Source: Paracidovorax valerianellae
Lineage (GTDB): Bacteria > Pseudomonadota > Gammaproteobacteria > Burkholderiales > Burkholderiaceae_C
Direction: 5' to 3'
DNA length: 64,000 nucleotides
Assembly: GCF_900102625.1 (NCBI RefSeq)
Contig: NZ_FMZC01000011.1
Span: forward strand, 124,001-188,000
The notes beneath the pieces are model-generated. The model saw only the letters and a program-made list of their open reading frames with translations. It was not told the DNA's origin and did no database searches. The position numbers and the translations under genes are program-made. Positions 1-8,752 of the stretch are shown one piece after another; position 1 is the first letter of the stretch, and each line of letters opens with the position of its first letter.

Positions 1-10
1 AAGCACAGCC

Positions 11-694
11 ATGGCAAAGAAAATCCTGATGGTCCTCACCTCCCACGACCAGCTGGGCGACACCGGCAAGAAGACGGGCTTCTGGCTCGAAGAGTTCGCC
101 GCGCCCTACTACGTGTTCAAGGATGCGGGCGCCGAGATCACGCTGGCTTCGCCCAAGGGCGGCCAGCCGCCCCTGGACCCCAAGAGCGACGAGCCCGATG
201 CGCAGACCGATGCCACGCGCCGCTTCAAGGCCGATACCGATGCGCAAAAGCACCTGGCCAGCACGCTGCCGCTGTCCGGCATGAACCCGGATGACTTCGA
301 CGCCGTGTTCTACCCCGGCGGCCACGGCCCGCTGTGGGACCTGGCGGAAGATGCCCAATCGATCGCGCTGATCGAAAACACCTTCGCCGACCGCAAGCCC
401 CTGGCGCTGGTGTGCCACGCCCCCGGCGTGCTGCGCCACACCAAGACGGTGGGCGGCCTGCCGCTGGTGCAGGGCCGCAAGGTGACCGGCTTCACCAACA
501 CCGAGGAAGAGGGCGTGCAGCTCACCAAGATCGTGCCTTTCCTGGTGGAAGACATGCTCAAGGAGCGCGGCGGCCAATACGCCAAGGGCCCCGACTGGGC
601 GCCGTTCGTGCTGACCGACGGCCTGCTGGTGACGGGGCAGAACCCCGCGTCGTCCGAGCCTGCGGCGCATGCGCTGCTGAAGCTGCTGGACTGA
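11..694 (+). CDS. DJ-1/PfpI (Hsp31-like) type 1 glutamine amidotransferase domain protein
   Basis: A 227-residue single-domain protein of the DJ-1/PfpI superfamily, closest in layout to the Hsp31/protein-deglycase group. The nucleophile elbow is visible as LALVCHAPG with Cys135 followed by His136, and the conserved acidic residue sits in FWLEE (Glu27/28). Known members remove methylglyoxal (glyoxalase III or deglycase activity) or act as stress chaperones in the cytoplasm; which applies here is not decided by sequence. The start is the first ATG of the frame. It stands alone, convergent with the LysR gene downstream, and is followed by a hairpin merging into the family repeat. Family assignment is secure, substrate is not. 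Confidence 0.9.
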   Translation: MAKKILMVLTSHDQLGDTGKKTGFWLEEFAAPYYVFKDAGAEITLASPKGGQPPLDPKSDEPDAQTDATRRFKADTDAQKHLASTLPLSGMNPDDFDAVFYPGGHGPLWDLAEDAQSIALIENTFADRKPLALVCHAPGVLRHTKTVGGLPLVQGRKVTGFTNTEEEGVQLTKIVPFLVEDMLKERGGQYAKGPDWAPFVLTDGLLVTGQNPASSEPAAHALLKLLD

Positions 695-716
695 ACGGGC
701 GCTCGAACGTTTGGAT

Positions 717-750
717 GCTGGAGGGGTTTTAGGTCAAAACGGCCTCCAGC
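717..750. terminator. Hairpin downstream of the DJ-1-like gene
   Basis: An 8-bp stem (GCTGGAGG at 717-724 with CCTCCAGC at 743-750) encloses an inner GTTTT/AAAAC pairing at 726-740. Its right arm is the first block of the intergenic repeat. It could serve as a bidirectional terminator between the convergent genes at 11-694 and 824-1726, but no clean U-tract follows. Confidence 0.4.
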
Positions 751-792
751 GCATATTCTTCTAGGGTGTATTGCTATTGATTAAATAGCAAT
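741..792 (+). repeat. Comamonad intergenic repeat, copy 1
   Basis: A full-length copy: GGCCTCC, 23 bases containing CTAGGGTGT, TTGCTAT, a 7-base spacer, then ATAGCAAT. It lies between convergent genes. The TTGCTAT/ATAGCAA pair forms a small hairpin. Confidence 0.8.
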
Positions 793-823
793 TGCCGCGC
801 CGACCGGGGCTATCCCCCCTCCC

Positions 824-1726
824 TCACTGCGGCAGGATGCCCGGCAACAGCGGCCGGTCCAGCCGCTGGCGCCACCACTTGAGCGCCTCGCCCATGTGCT
901 CGGGCTTCCAGGCGAGCCAGAAGGTTTCGTCGGGGCGCGGTTCCTCCACCGGCAGCTCCACCAGCACCCCTGTCTCCAGTTCCACGCGAATGCACGCGCG
1001 CGGCAGAAAGCCGTGGCCCAGGCCCGCGGCCTGGCAGGCGATCTTGGCCTGCATGGAGGGCACGGTGATGCGGCGCTGGCCCGATTGCAGCCCCACCGTG
1101 CGGTCGGTGAGCGACCGCGCGCCGTCGCCCACGACCACGGCCGTGTGGTCCAGCAGGTCGGCCCGGGTCAGCGGGCGCTGCAGCTGCGCCAGCGGGTGCG
1201 TGGCGGTCACGCAGAACACGAAGGCCAGGCTCCCCACGGCCACTGCCTTGTAGCCGCCGCCGGCCGGCCCTTCGCCCGCCGCCACCACGATGTCGGCGCG
1301 GCCGTCCCGCAGTGCTTCCCACGTTCCGGTGAGCGCCTCGCAGCCGATACGCAGGCGCGTGCCGCAGTGCAGGTCTTCGAAGGCGCAGATGTCCTGGTTG
1401 AACGCGCTCGTGGGGATGAGCGAGTCGTGCACCAGCCGCAACTCCGATTCGAACCCCGTGGCGATCTGCCGCATGCGCGATTCCAGCTGGTGCGCGGCGG
1501 TGAGCAGCCAGCGGCCTTCCTTCAGCATTTCCTGCCCCGCGGGCGTGAGCGCCACGCGCGGGCCGTTGCGCGTGAAGAGGGCGATGCCCAGTTGCTCTTC
1601 CAGCTTGCCGATGGCGTACGAGATGGTGGAGGGCACCTTGTGCAGCCGCTCGGAGGCGCCGGCGAAGGAGCCGTGGCGGGCGATGGCGTCCACCAATTCG
1701 ATGGCTTCAAGGGTGAGTTTCAGCAT
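824..1726 (-). CDS. LysR-family transcriptional regulator
   Basis: A 300-residue LysR-type regulator: N-terminal winged helix-turn-helix at about residues 4-63 (FAGASERLHKVPSTISYAI, then KLEEQLGIALFTRNG), followed by a LysR effector-binding domain. Length is typical. It is divergent from the pirin-headed five-gene set starting at 1913, the classical position for a LysR activator of that set. A perfect 8-bp inverted repeat with a 5-bp spacer lies at 1748-1768, about 20 bases upstream of this start, where autoregulation is expected. The effector is unknown. Confidence 0.93.
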   Translation of the reverse strand: MLKLTLEAIELVDAIARHGSFAGASERLHKVPSTISYAIGKLEEQLGIALFTRNGPRVALTPAGQEMLKEGRWLLTAAHQLESRMRQIATGFESELRLVHDSLIPTSAFNQDICAFEDLHCGTRLRIGCEALTGTWEALRDGRADIVVAAGEGPAGGGYKAVAVGSLAFVFCVTATHPLAQLQRPLTRADLLDHTAVVVGDGARSLTDRTVGLQSGQRRITVPSMQAKIACQAAGLGHGFLPRACIRVELETGVLVELPVEEPRPDETFWLAWKPEHMGEALKWWRQRLDRPLLPGILPQ

Positions 1727-1747
1727 GGCTTGCAGGCGAGGAATTGA

Positions 1748-1768
1748 ATCATCGAAATTATCGATGAT
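1748..1768. promoter_or_regulatory. Putative LysR operator
   Basis: A perfect inverted repeat, ATCATCGA - AATTA - TCGATGAT, in the divergent region between the LysR gene (start 1726) and the pirin gene (start 1913). Its symmetry and position fit a LysR recognition/autoregulation site. No footprint is known; this is inference from the palindrome. Confidence 0.5.
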
Positions 1769-1912
1769 GAATGGTGAAACCTTTCAACCTGCGACCCTGC
1801 CTGCCGCGAGATACTTTCTTCACCGCAGCACTGAAGCCCAATGAAATCAAGGCGATTTCGGCGAGATGCCCACAGTGTGAATTTCATCGAAGACACCGAA
1901 AGGAAACGCACC

Positions 1913-2638
1913 ATGCTCGACATTCGCAAAGCCCACCAACGCGGCAACGCCAACCACGGCTGGCTGCATTCGCACCACACCTTCTCGTTCGGTCACTACC
2001 GCGATGCCAAGCAGCAGGGTTTCTCGGACCTGCTGGTCATCAACGACGACCGTGTGGCTCCGGGCAAGGGCTTCGGCGCTCACCCCCACCGCGACATGGA
2101 AATCTTCTCCTACGTGCTGGAAGGCGCGCTGGAGCACAAGGACTCGATGGGCACCGGCTCGGTCATCCGCCCTGGCGACGTGCAGATGATGAGCGCCGGC
2201 ACCGGCGTGCGCCACAGCGAGTTCAACCACTCGGCCGACGAGCCCGTGCACTTCCTGCAGATCTGGATCGTGCCCGGCGTGATCGGCGCCGCGCCCCGCT
2301 ACCAGCAGGTGCATTTCAGCGAGGCTGAAAAGCGCGGCCGGCTGCGCCAGATCATCTCGCCAGAAGGCACCGACGGCTCTTTGGCCGTGCACCAGGACGC
2401 CCGGGTCTATGCCGGCCTGTTCGACGGCAACGAAACCGCCGAACTCGACGTGGGCCCCGGCCGCAACGTGTATGTGCACGTGGCCCGCGGCAGCGTGGAA
2501 GTGAACGGCGAACTGCTGGACGAAGGCGACGGCGCCCGCATCCGCGACGCTGGCGCTCTGCGCTTTGCCAACGGCGACGACGCCGAAGTGCTGGTGTTCG
2601 ACCTGCGCCCCAACGAACTGCCCGTGATGCCGCATTGA
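1913..2638 (+). CDS. Pirin family protein
   Basis: A 241-residue bicupin of the pirin family. The N-terminal cupin carries the metal-binding pattern (HSHHTFSFGHYRD early on, then HPHRDMEIFSYVLEGALEHKDSMG), and the C-terminal half has the pirin C-domain. Bacterial pirins have iron-dependent quercetinase-type dioxygenase activity or regulate metabolic enzymes. The ATG at 1913 is chosen because it begins the conserved MLDIRKA segment and has AGGAAA a few bases upstream; the frame is open further upstream. It is the first gene of a codirectional set reaching 7542 and is divergent from the LysR regulator. Confidence 0.92.
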   Translation: MLDIRKAHQRGNANHGWLHSHHTFSFGHYRDAKQQGFSDLLVINDDRVAPGKGFGAHPHRDMEIFSYVLEGALEHKDSMGTGSVIRPGDVQMMSAGTGVRHSEFNHSADEPVHFLQIWIVPGVIGAAPRYQQVHFSEAEKRGRLRQIISPEGTDGSLAVHQDARVYAGLFDGNETAELDVGPGRNVYVHVARGSVEVNGELLDEGDGARIRDAGALRFANGDDAEVLVFDLRPNELPVMPH

Positions 2639-2755
2639 TCGGTGAGGGGCGGCAACACCGCCGCCCCGCCGCAGCCTCCGCACGGCCCTTCGTCTTCCGA
2701 TTCCGCTTCCCATTTTTTGTTGTCTCTTCCTCTTCATTCATCCAGGAGTTTTGCC

Positions 2756-3442
2756 ATGACCGCCATCCACACCAGCACCAACGCCGCCGCCAAGCCTGTC
2801 GCCACCGCCACCCCTGGCGCCACGCTGCTCAACCCGCAGGACCACACGCTGGTGATGATCGACTTTCAGTCGCAGATGGCCTTCGCCACGCACTCCATCG
2901 ATGCGATCACGCTGCGCTCCAACGCCGGCCTGGTGGCCAGCGCGGCGGCCGGCTTCGGGGTCTCGACCATCCTGACCACGGTGGCGGAAAAGAGCTTCAG
3001 CGGTCCGATGTTCGACGAGGTGACCGCACCGTTTCCCGGCCAGGCGCTGCTGGACCGCACGTCGATGAACACCTGGGAAGACGAGGCCGTGATCCGCCGC
3101 ATCAACGAGATCGGCAAGCCGCGCATCGTGCTGGCGGGCCTGTGGACCAGCGTTTGCATCGTCGGGCCAGCGCTGTCGGCCATCGACCAGGGCTTCGAGG
3201 TGTACGTGATCGCCGACGCCAGTGGCGACATTTCCGCCGAAGCGCACAACCGCGCCATGGAGCGCATGGTGCAGGCCGGCGCCCGCCCCATCACGTCGCT
3301 GCAATACCTGCTGGAGCTGCAGCGCGACTGGGCCCGCGGTGACACCTACGACATGACGACCGGCATCGCCAAGAAGTTCGGCGGCGGCTACGGCCTGGGC
3401 ATCACCTACGCGAAAAGCATGTTCAACGCCCATGAAGGGTAA
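2756..3442 (+). CDS. YcaC-type isochorismatase-like hydrolase
   Basis: A 228-residue isochorismatase-like hydrolase of the YcaC type. The probable catalytic triad is visible: Asp36 (VMIDFQ), Lys79 (VAEKSF) and Cys134 (WTSVCIVGPAL). Such enzymes hydrolyse small amides or related bonds in the cytoplasm; the substrate of YcaC itself is unsettled. Start ATG 2756 has CAGGAG upstream. It sits 117 bases after pirin and before an amidohydrolase, suggesting a shared pathway that opens or deaminates a small heterocycle or amide, but that is inference. Confidence 0.9.
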   Translation: MTAIHTSTNAAAKPVATATPGATLLNPQDHTLVMIDFQSQMAFATHSIDAITLRSNAGLVASAAAGFGVSTILTTVAEKSFSGPMFDEVTAPFPGQALLDRTSMNTWEDEAVIRRINEIGKPRIVLAGLWTSVCIVGPALSAIDQGFEVYVIADASGDISAEAHNRAMERMVQAGARPITSLQYLLELQRDWARGDTYDMTTGIAKKFGGGYGLGITYAKSMFNAHEG

Positions 3443-3555
3443 GTAGAAAAAGAAGGGGTGCAGGGCGGCGCGGCAGGCCCTTGCACCTTTCTTGCGTTGT
3501 AAAACATTCCCTTTTTCTTCGTTCCGGCGGAACCCCTGACCCGAAGGCCTCTTCC

Positions 3556-5445
3556 ATGACCCAGCCCACCACCCCCGACCTGATCCTGCACAACGGCCGC
3601 TTCACCACGCTGGACCGTGCCAACCCCACGGCCAGCGCCGTGGCCGTCGCCAACGGGCGCTTCACCCAGGTCGGCACCGACCGCGAGGTGCTGGCGCTGG
3701 CAGGGCCGGGCACGCGGGTGATCGACCTGGGCGGCCGCGCTGCGCTGCCAGGGCTGATCGACAACCACCTGCACATCATTCGCGGCGGGCTCAACTTCAA
3801 CATGGAACTGCGCTGGGACGGCGTGAAGAGCCTGGCCGATGCGATGGGCATGCTCAAGCGCCAGGTCGCCATCACGCCCGCGCCGCAGTGGGTGCGCGTG
3901 GTGGGCGGCTTCACCGAGCACCAGTTCGCTGAAAAGCGCCTGCCCACCATCGCCGAGCTGAACGCCGTGGCGCCCGACACGCCGGTGTTCATCCTGCACC
4001 TGTACGACCGGGCGCTGCTCAACGCCGCCGCGCTGCGCGCCGTGGGCTACGGCCGCGACACGCCCGCGCCGCCCGGCGGTGAGATCGTGCGCGACAGCGT
4101 CGGCAATCCCACCGGCCTGCTGCTGGCCAAGCCCAATGCCGCCATCCTCTACGCCACGCTGGCAAAGGGGCCCAAGCTGCCGCACGAGTACCAGGTCAAC
4201 TCCACGCGCCACTTCATGCGCGAGCTGAACCGCCTGGGCGTGACGGGCGCCATCGACGCGGGCGGCGGCTTTCAAAGCTACCCCGACGACTACCAGGTGA
4301 TCCAGGAACTGGCCGATGCCGACCAGCTCACCATTCGCTTGGCCTACAACCTGTTCACGCAAAAGCCCAAGCAGGAAAAGGAAGACTTCCTGAACTGGAC
4401 GGCCACGTCGCAATACAAGCAGGGCACCGATTACTTCCGCCACAACGGCGCGGGCGAGATGCTGGTGTTCTCGGCGGCCGACTTCGAAGATTTCCGCCAG
4501 CCGCGCCCCGACATGGCGCCCGAGATGGAAGACGACCTGGAAGGCGTGGTCCGCATCCTGGCGCAGAACCGCTGGCCCTGGCGCATGCATGCCACGTACG
4601 ACGAGACCATCGACCGTGCGCTCGACGTGTTCGAGAAGGTTAACCGCGACACGCCCCTGGCCGGCCTGAACTGGTTCTTCGACCACGCTGAAACCATCTC
4701 CGAAAAATCCATCGACCGCATCGCCGCTTTGGGCGGCGGCGTGGCCGTGCAGCACCGCATGGCCTACCAGGGCGAGTATTTCGTCGAGCGCTACGGCGCC
4801 GGCGCGGCCGAGGCCACGCCCCCCGTCAAGCGCATGCTGGAAAAGGGCGTGAAGGTTTCCGCCGGCACCGATGCCACCCGCGTCGCCAGCTACAACCCGT
4901 GGGTGTCGCTGTCGTGGCTCATCACCGGCAAGACCGTGGGCGGCCTGCAGATCACGCCGCAGCGCAACTGCCTGACCCGCGAGGCCGCGCTGCGCCTGTG
5001 GACCGAGAACGTCACCTGGTTCAGCAACGAAGAAGGCAAGAAGGGCCGCATCCAGGCCGGGCAACTGGCCGACCTGACCGTGCCCGACCGCGACTTCTTC
5101 GGCTGCCCTGAATCCGACATCGCCGACACCACGGCGCTGCTGACGGTGGTGGGCGGCAAGGTGGTCTACGGCGTGGGCGAATTCGCCCGTTTCGACGATG
5201 CGGCGCCACCGCCCGCCATGCCCGACTGGTCGCCCGTGCGCACGTTCGGCGGCTATGCCGGCTGGGGCGCGCAGGAGGGTGCGCCGCTGCAGGCCGTTAT
5301 GCGCCGCGCCGCCGCGGCGTGCGCCTGCGCCAACGACTGCAACGTGCACGGCCACCAGCACGCCACGGCCTGGAGCAGCCAATTGCCCATCGCCGACCTG
5401 AAGGGCTTCTGGGGCGCTCTGGGCTGCGCCTGCTGGGCGGTGTGA
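3556..5445 (+). CDS. Amidohydrolase family 3 protein (YtcJ-like metal-dependent hydrolase)
   Basis: About 629 residues, the size of amidohydrolase family 3 (YtcJ-like) enzymes. It shows the N-terminal composite beta-sandwich strand (LILHNGRFTTLDRANPTA), the metal site DNHLHI, a later DHAETIS segment and the C-terminal SAGTDATR segment that carries the last metal or catalytic Asp. The reaction is probably hydrolysis of an amide or cyclic amide. The extreme C-terminus is unusual: a cysteine- and histidine-rich tail (ACACANDCNVHGHQH) that is not part of the hydrolase fold. ATG 3556 follows a 113-base gap after the YcaC-like gene. Confidence 0.88.
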   Translation: MTQPTTPDLILHNGRFTTLDRANPTASAVAVANGRFTQVGTDREVLALAGPGTRVIDLGGRAALPGLIDNHLHIIRGGLNFNMELRWDGVKSLADAMGMLKRQVAITPAPQWVRVVGGFTEHQFAEKRLPTIAELNAVAPDTPVFILHLYDRALLNAAALRAVGYGRDTPAPPGGEIVRDSVGNPTGLLLAKPNAAILYATLAKGPKLPHEYQVNSTRHFMRELNRLGVTGAIDAGGGFQSYPDDYQVIQELADADQLTIRLAYNLFTQKPKQEKEDFLNWTATSQYKQGTDYFRHNGAGEMLVFSAADFEDFRQPRPDMAPEMEDDLEGVVRILAQNRWPWRMHATYDETIDRALDVFEKVNRDTPLAGLNWFFDHAETISEKSIDRIAALGGGVAVQHRMAYQGEYFVERYGAGAAEATPPVKRMLEKGVKVSAGTDATRVASYNPWVSLSWLITGKTVGGLQITPQRNCLTREAALRLWTENVTWFSNEEGKKGRIQAGQLADLTVPDRDFFGCPESDIADTTALLTVVGGKVVYGVGEFARFDDAAPPPAMPDWSPVRTFGGYAGWGAQEGAPLQAVMRRAAAACACANDCNVHGHQHATAWSSQLPIADLKGFWGALGCACWAV

Positions 5446-5459
5446 CTGTGGCGGACTCC

Positions 5460-5867
5460 ATGAACGCGCTGCGCACCGCCTTCACGGCGCCCTGGGTGCA
5501 GTCGCTCGCGCTGCTGTGCCTGTGCGCCGCTTACCTGCAAGGCGGCTTCGACAAGGCGCGGAACTTCGCCGGCGCGGTGGCCGAGATGCGGGGCTTCGGC
5601 CTGGCGCCCGCCGCGCCCGTGGCGGCCGCAATCATCGCGCTGCAACTGGGCGCCTCGCTGCTGATCGTCTCGGGCTGGTACCGCTGGCTGGGCGCCTTGG
5701 CGCTCGCGGGCTTCACCGTGCTGGCGGCGTTCCTGGCCGACCGTTTCTGGCAGGCGGCGCCCGCCGAGCGGCAGCGCAGCGCCAACGCATTCTTCGAACA
5801 TTGGGGCCTGGTGGGCGGCATGCTGCTCGTCGCCTGGCACGACCTGGGAGGCCACCATGGCGCATGA
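5460..5867 (+). CDS. DoxX family membrane protein
   Basis: A 135-residue protein with four predicted membrane segments and a DoxX-type opening (LQGGFDKARNFAGAVAEMRGFGLAPA). DoxX relatives are small inner-membrane proteins, some linked to quinone redox or oxidative-stress complexes. ATG 5460 is chosen 14 bases after the amidohydrolase stop; GTG codons at 5442 and 5448 are alternatives. The last 11 bases overlap the following MFS gene, so the two are very likely translated from one message. Confidence 0.85.
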   Translation: MNALRTAFTAPWVQSLALLCLCAAYLQGGFDKARNFAGAVAEMRGFGLAPAAPVAAAIIALQLGASLLIVSGWYRWLGALALAGFTVLAAFLADRFWQAAPAERQRSANAFFEHWGLVGGMLLVAWHDLGGHHGA

Positions 5868-7542
5868 CGATCACCCACATTCTTCTTCGGCGCCGGCCAC
5901 TCCCGGCGCGGCCGTAGCCACGGCCTCCACACCCGCCACGCCCTCGGGCAGCTTCGCGCCGCTGCGCCTGCCGCTGTTCGCCGTGCTGTGGGCCGCCACC
6001 GTGATGGGCAACATCGGCAGCTTCATGCGCGACGTGGCCAGCTCGTGGATGGTGACCGAGCTGTCCACCAGCCCCACCGCCGTGGCGCTGGTGCAGACGG
6101 CGGCGACGCTGCCGATCTTTCTGCTCGCGATTCCGGCGGGCGTGCTGTCGGACATCCTCGATCGCCGGCGCTTTCTGATCGCCGTGCAGATCCTGCTGGC
6201 CGGCGTGAGCGGCACGCTGCTGGTAATGGCCCGCACGAACACGCTCACCGTCGAATCGCTCATCGCGCTCACGTTCGTGGGCGGCATCGGCGCGGCGCTC
6301 ATGGGCCCCACGTGGCAGTCCATCGTGCCCGAGCTGGTGCCCCGCAGCGAGCTGAAGAGCGCCGTGGCGCTCAACTCGCTGGGCATCAACATCGCCCGCG
6401 CCATCGGCCCCGCGGCCGGCGGCCTGCTGCTGGCCAGCTTCGGCGCGGCGGCGGCCTATGGCCTGGACGTGCTGAGCTATGTCTTCGTGATCGCCGCGCT
6501 GCTGTGGTGGAAGCGCCCCAAGGCCGAATCGACGGGACTGAACGAGCAGTTCTTCGGCGCCTTCCGCGCCGGCCTGCGCTACGCCCGCGCCAGCCACGAA
6601 CTTCATGTGGTGCTGCTGCGCGCGGCGGTGTTCTTTCTCTTCGCCAGTTCGGTCTGGGCGCTGCTGCCGCTGGTGGCGCGGCGCATGCTGGGCGGCACGG
6701 CAGGCTTTTACGGCGTGCTGCTGGGGGCCGTCGGGGCCGGTGCCATCCTGGGTGCCGTGCTGCTGCCCCGCCTGCGCAAGCGGCTCGATGCCGACGGGCT
6801 GGTGCTGCTGGCCTCGCTGCTCACTGCCGGCGTGATGGCCGTGCTCACCCTGGCGCCACCGCGCGAGGCCGCCGTGGCGCTCATGCTGGTGCTGGGCCTG
6901 GGGTGGATCATTGCGCTCACCACGCTCAACGGCGTGGCCCAGGCCGTGCTGCCCAACTGGGTGCGTGGCCGCGGCCTGGCGATCTACCTCATGGTGTTCA
7001 ACGGCGCCATGGCCGCCGGCAGCCTGGGGTGGGGCCTGGTGGCAGGGCAGGCGGGCCTGCCGCTCACGCTGCTGGTCGGTGCGGGCGGGCTGGTGCTGGC
7101 GGCCGTGCTCTTTCACCGCGTGAAGCTGCCCACCGGCGAAGCCGACCTGCAGCCCTCCAACCACTGGCCCGAGCCTTTGCTGGCCGAGCCCGTCGCGCAC
7201 GATCGCGGCCCGGTCATGGTGCAGATCGAATACCAGATCCGCCAGCCCGACCTGCCCGCCTTCCTGCAGGCCATGCAGCACGTGGCGCGCGAACGCCGCC
7301 GCGACGGCGCCTACGCCTGGGGCGTGGCCGAGCACACGGCCGAGCCGGGCCGCGTGATCGAGTGGTTCCTGGTCGAATCGTGGGCCGAGCACCTGCGCCA
7401 GCACGGCCGTGTTTCCAAGGCCGATGCCGATCTGCAGGCCGAGGCGCTGCGCTACCACGTCGGCCCGGGCCGTCCCGTGGTGCACCACTACCTGGCGCTG
7501 GATGCGCAGAGCGTCGCCGCATCGCCCTCTGCCGCAGGGTGA
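5857..7542 (+). CDS. MFS transporter with C-terminal dimeric-ferredoxin-like domain
   Basis: A 561-residue major facilitator of the EntS/transmembrane secretion effector group (PF05977 type). Residues about 30-420 hold the membrane segments, including GNIGSFMRDVASSWMVTEL and the A-like motif DILDRRRFLI. After about residue 440 comes a soluble part (PVMVQIEYQIRQPDLPAFLQ, ending RPVVHHYLALD) resembling an antibiotic-biosynthesis-monooxygenase-type fold, which is usual in this subgroup. It is the last gene of the LysR-linked set and probably exports a product or toxic substrate of the upstream enzymes. It overlaps the DoxX gene by 11 bases. Confidence 0.9.
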   Translation: MAHDDHPHSSSAPATPGAAVATASTPATPSGSFAPLRLPLFAVLWAATVMGNIGSFMRDVASSWMVTELSTSPTAVALVQTAATLPIFLLAIPAGVLSDILDRRRFLIAVQILLAGVSGTLLVMARTNTLTVESLIALTFVGGIGAALMGPTWQSIVPELVPRSELKSAVALNSLGINIARAIGPAAGGLLLASFGAAAAYGLDVLSYVFVIAALLWWKRPKAESTGLNEQFFGAFRAGLRYARASHELHVVLLRAAVFFLFASSVWALLPLVARRMLGGTAGFYGVLLGAVGAGAILGAVLLPRLRKRLDADGLVLLASLLTAGVMAVLTLAPPREAAVALMLVLGLGWIIALTTLNGVAQAVLPNWVRGRGLAIYLMVFNGAMAAGSLGWGLVAGQAGLPLTLLVGAGGLVLAAVLFHRVKLPTGEADLQPSNHWPEPLLAEPVAHDRGPVMVQIEYQIRQPDLPAFLQAMQHVARERRRDGAYAWGVAEHTAEPGRVIEWFLVESWAEHLRQHGRVSKADADLQAEALRYHVGPGRPVVHHYLALDAQSVAASPSAAG

Positions 7543-7570
7543 GCCCGACAGCGCTCAACTGGGCTCAGCG

Positions 7571-7613
7571 CATCGCGGCCCCTGCAGTCGTATTAGCTGC
7601 AGGGGCCGCGATG
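7571..7613. terminator. Long perfect hairpin after the MFS gene
   Basis: A perfect 17-bp stem (CATCGCGGCCCCTGCAG at 7571-7587 with its complement at 7597-7613) with a 9-base loop. The flanks CTCAG/CTGAG extend it across a 2-base bulge. It lies between the convergent MFS and hsp20 genes. No U-tract adjoins, so termination is plausible rather than proven. Confidence 0.5.
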
Positions 7614-7660
7614 CTGAGGCGGGGGCAATCCTTTTGTGCGAGCCGACTTTGAGTAAAAAA

Positions 7661-7712
7661 GGGCTCCAGCGCAATATTCACTAGGGAGTGCTGCTATATA
7701 AATAATAGCAAT
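7661..7712 (+). repeat. Comamonad intergenic repeat, copy 2
   Basis: GGGCTCC, 23 bases with CTAGGGAGT, CTGCTAT, 7 bases, ATAGCAAT. The spacing matches copy 1. It sits between convergent genes. Confidence 0.75.
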
Positions 7713-7747
7713 GCCGGTGCGCTGATCCCTGGCGGCTCCGCAAGCCG

Positions 7748-8200
7748 TTACGCCATCTGCACCTCGATGCGCCGCGGCTGTGCGTGCTGCGCCTTCGGAA
7801 TGCGCAGCTTCAGCACCCCGTTCGCCAGCTCGGCCGACACCCGTTCGGTGTCCAGTTCCTTGCTCAGGGTGAACACCCGGCGGAACCGCCCCAGGCCCAC
7901 TTCCGTGTGGCTGGAGGTCAGGCCCTCGGGCACGGCCAGGTCGGATTCGGCCTCGATCGTCAGCGTCTCCGACTCGACCTGCAGATTGAGCTTGTCGCGG
8001 CTCACGCCCGGCAGGTCCGCATATAGCGTGATGCCGCCCGAGTCCTCGATCACATCGACCGGCGGCGTGAGCGCGGCGTCGGCATAGCGCGAGCGGTCCT
8101 GCGCCGCGGAGCCGTTGCGGCGGGTGGTATCGGGCTGGGCACTGCCAGTGGGGTTGCTGCTGTTGGTGTTGTTGTTCGAAGTCTGGATATCGTTGCGCAT
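7748..8200 (-). CDS. Hsp20/alpha-crystallin small heat-shock protein (second of pair)
   Basis: A 150-residue small heat-shock protein. The alpha-crystallin domain runs from about residue 48 (PPVDVIEDSGGITLYADLPG) to the C-terminal beta-strand motif GVLKLRIPKA, which contains the oligomer-locking I-x-P-like signature. The first 45 residues are an Asn/Ser/Thr-rich disordered arm. It acts as an ATP-independent holdase. The ATG at 8200 has AGGAGAG upstream. It follows the other hsp20 gene by 35 bases on the same strand, so both are probably made from one heat-shock message. Confidence 0.92.
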   Translation of the reverse strand: MRNDIQTSNNNTNSSNPTGSAQPDTTRRNGSAAQDRSRYADAALTPPVDVIEDSGGITLYADLPGVSRDKLNLQVESETLTIEAESDLAVPEGLTSSHTEVGLGRFRRVFTLSKELDTERVSAELANGVLKLRIPKAQHAQPRRIEVQMA

Positions 8201-8235
8201 GGCTGTCTCTCCTGTCGTCTTCGGAAACCTCCGGG

Positions 8236-8673
8236 TTACTGGATCGTGATGCGCCGCGGCTGTGCCGAGGCCCGGCGCTGCACGGTGATGCGCAGCACGC
8301 CGTCCCGCAACTGGGCGTTGACGGCGTCCGGATCGGCATCGTCGGGCAGCGTGATCACGCGGCGGAACTTGCCATCGAAGCGCTCGTTGATGTGCGCCGT
8401 GGCCTTGGCATCGGCCTCGCCGATAGCGCTCTTGCGCTCGCCGGCAATGCTCAGCAGGCCGCGCTCCAGGTGTACTTCCAGCGTGGCCGGATCGACGCCC
8501 GGGGCGAACGCATAGACCTCGATGGACTGGGGCGTCCCGCCGACGTTCAGGGCAGGAAACCCGTTGCGGGCGAAACCGCGAATGGTGGGCGACAGATCGA
8601 AGGCCTGCTGCATCTCGCGCTGCAGGCGATCCATCTCGGCGAACATGTCGCGCGGAAACAGGGATCGGTACAT
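8236..8673 (-). CDS. Hsp20/alpha-crystallin small heat-shock protein (first of pair)
   Basis: A 145-residue small heat-shock protein. The N-terminal arm contains MYRSLFPRDMFAEMDRLQ, the alpha-crystallin domain starts near GGTPQSIEVYAFAPG and closes with the GVLRITVQRR strand. Unlike its downstream partner it lacks an IxP-like tail, so the two probably form hetero-oligomers as IbpA/IbpB do; that is inference. The start is preceded by GGAGG. The roughly 100-base leader contains a GC-rich hairpin (about 8715-8742) and a possible heat-shock promoter. Confidence 0.92.
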   Translation of the reverse strand: MYRSLFPRDMFAEMDRLQREMQQAFDLSPTIRGFARNGFPALNVGGTPQSIEVYAFAPGVDPATLEVHLERGLLSIAGERKSAIGEADAKATAHINERFDGKFRRVITLPDDADPDAVNAQLRDGVLRITVQRRASAQPRRITIQ

Positions 8674-8752
8674 GGCGAAACCTCCATGGATGACGTGTCG
8701 TTGATGGAAAGAACGGAACGCCGGCGAAGCTCCGGCGCTTCCGGTTCATGAA

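Noticed and set aside
3406-5382. A 658-codon minus-strand frame opposite the amidohydrolase
   Set aside because: Low-complexity Gly/Ala/His/Arg translation without any motif; a shadow of the real gene.
5713-7488. A 591-codon minus-strand frame opposite the MFS gene
   Set aside because: His/Gln/Gly-rich mirror translation; the plus-strand transporter is unambiguous.
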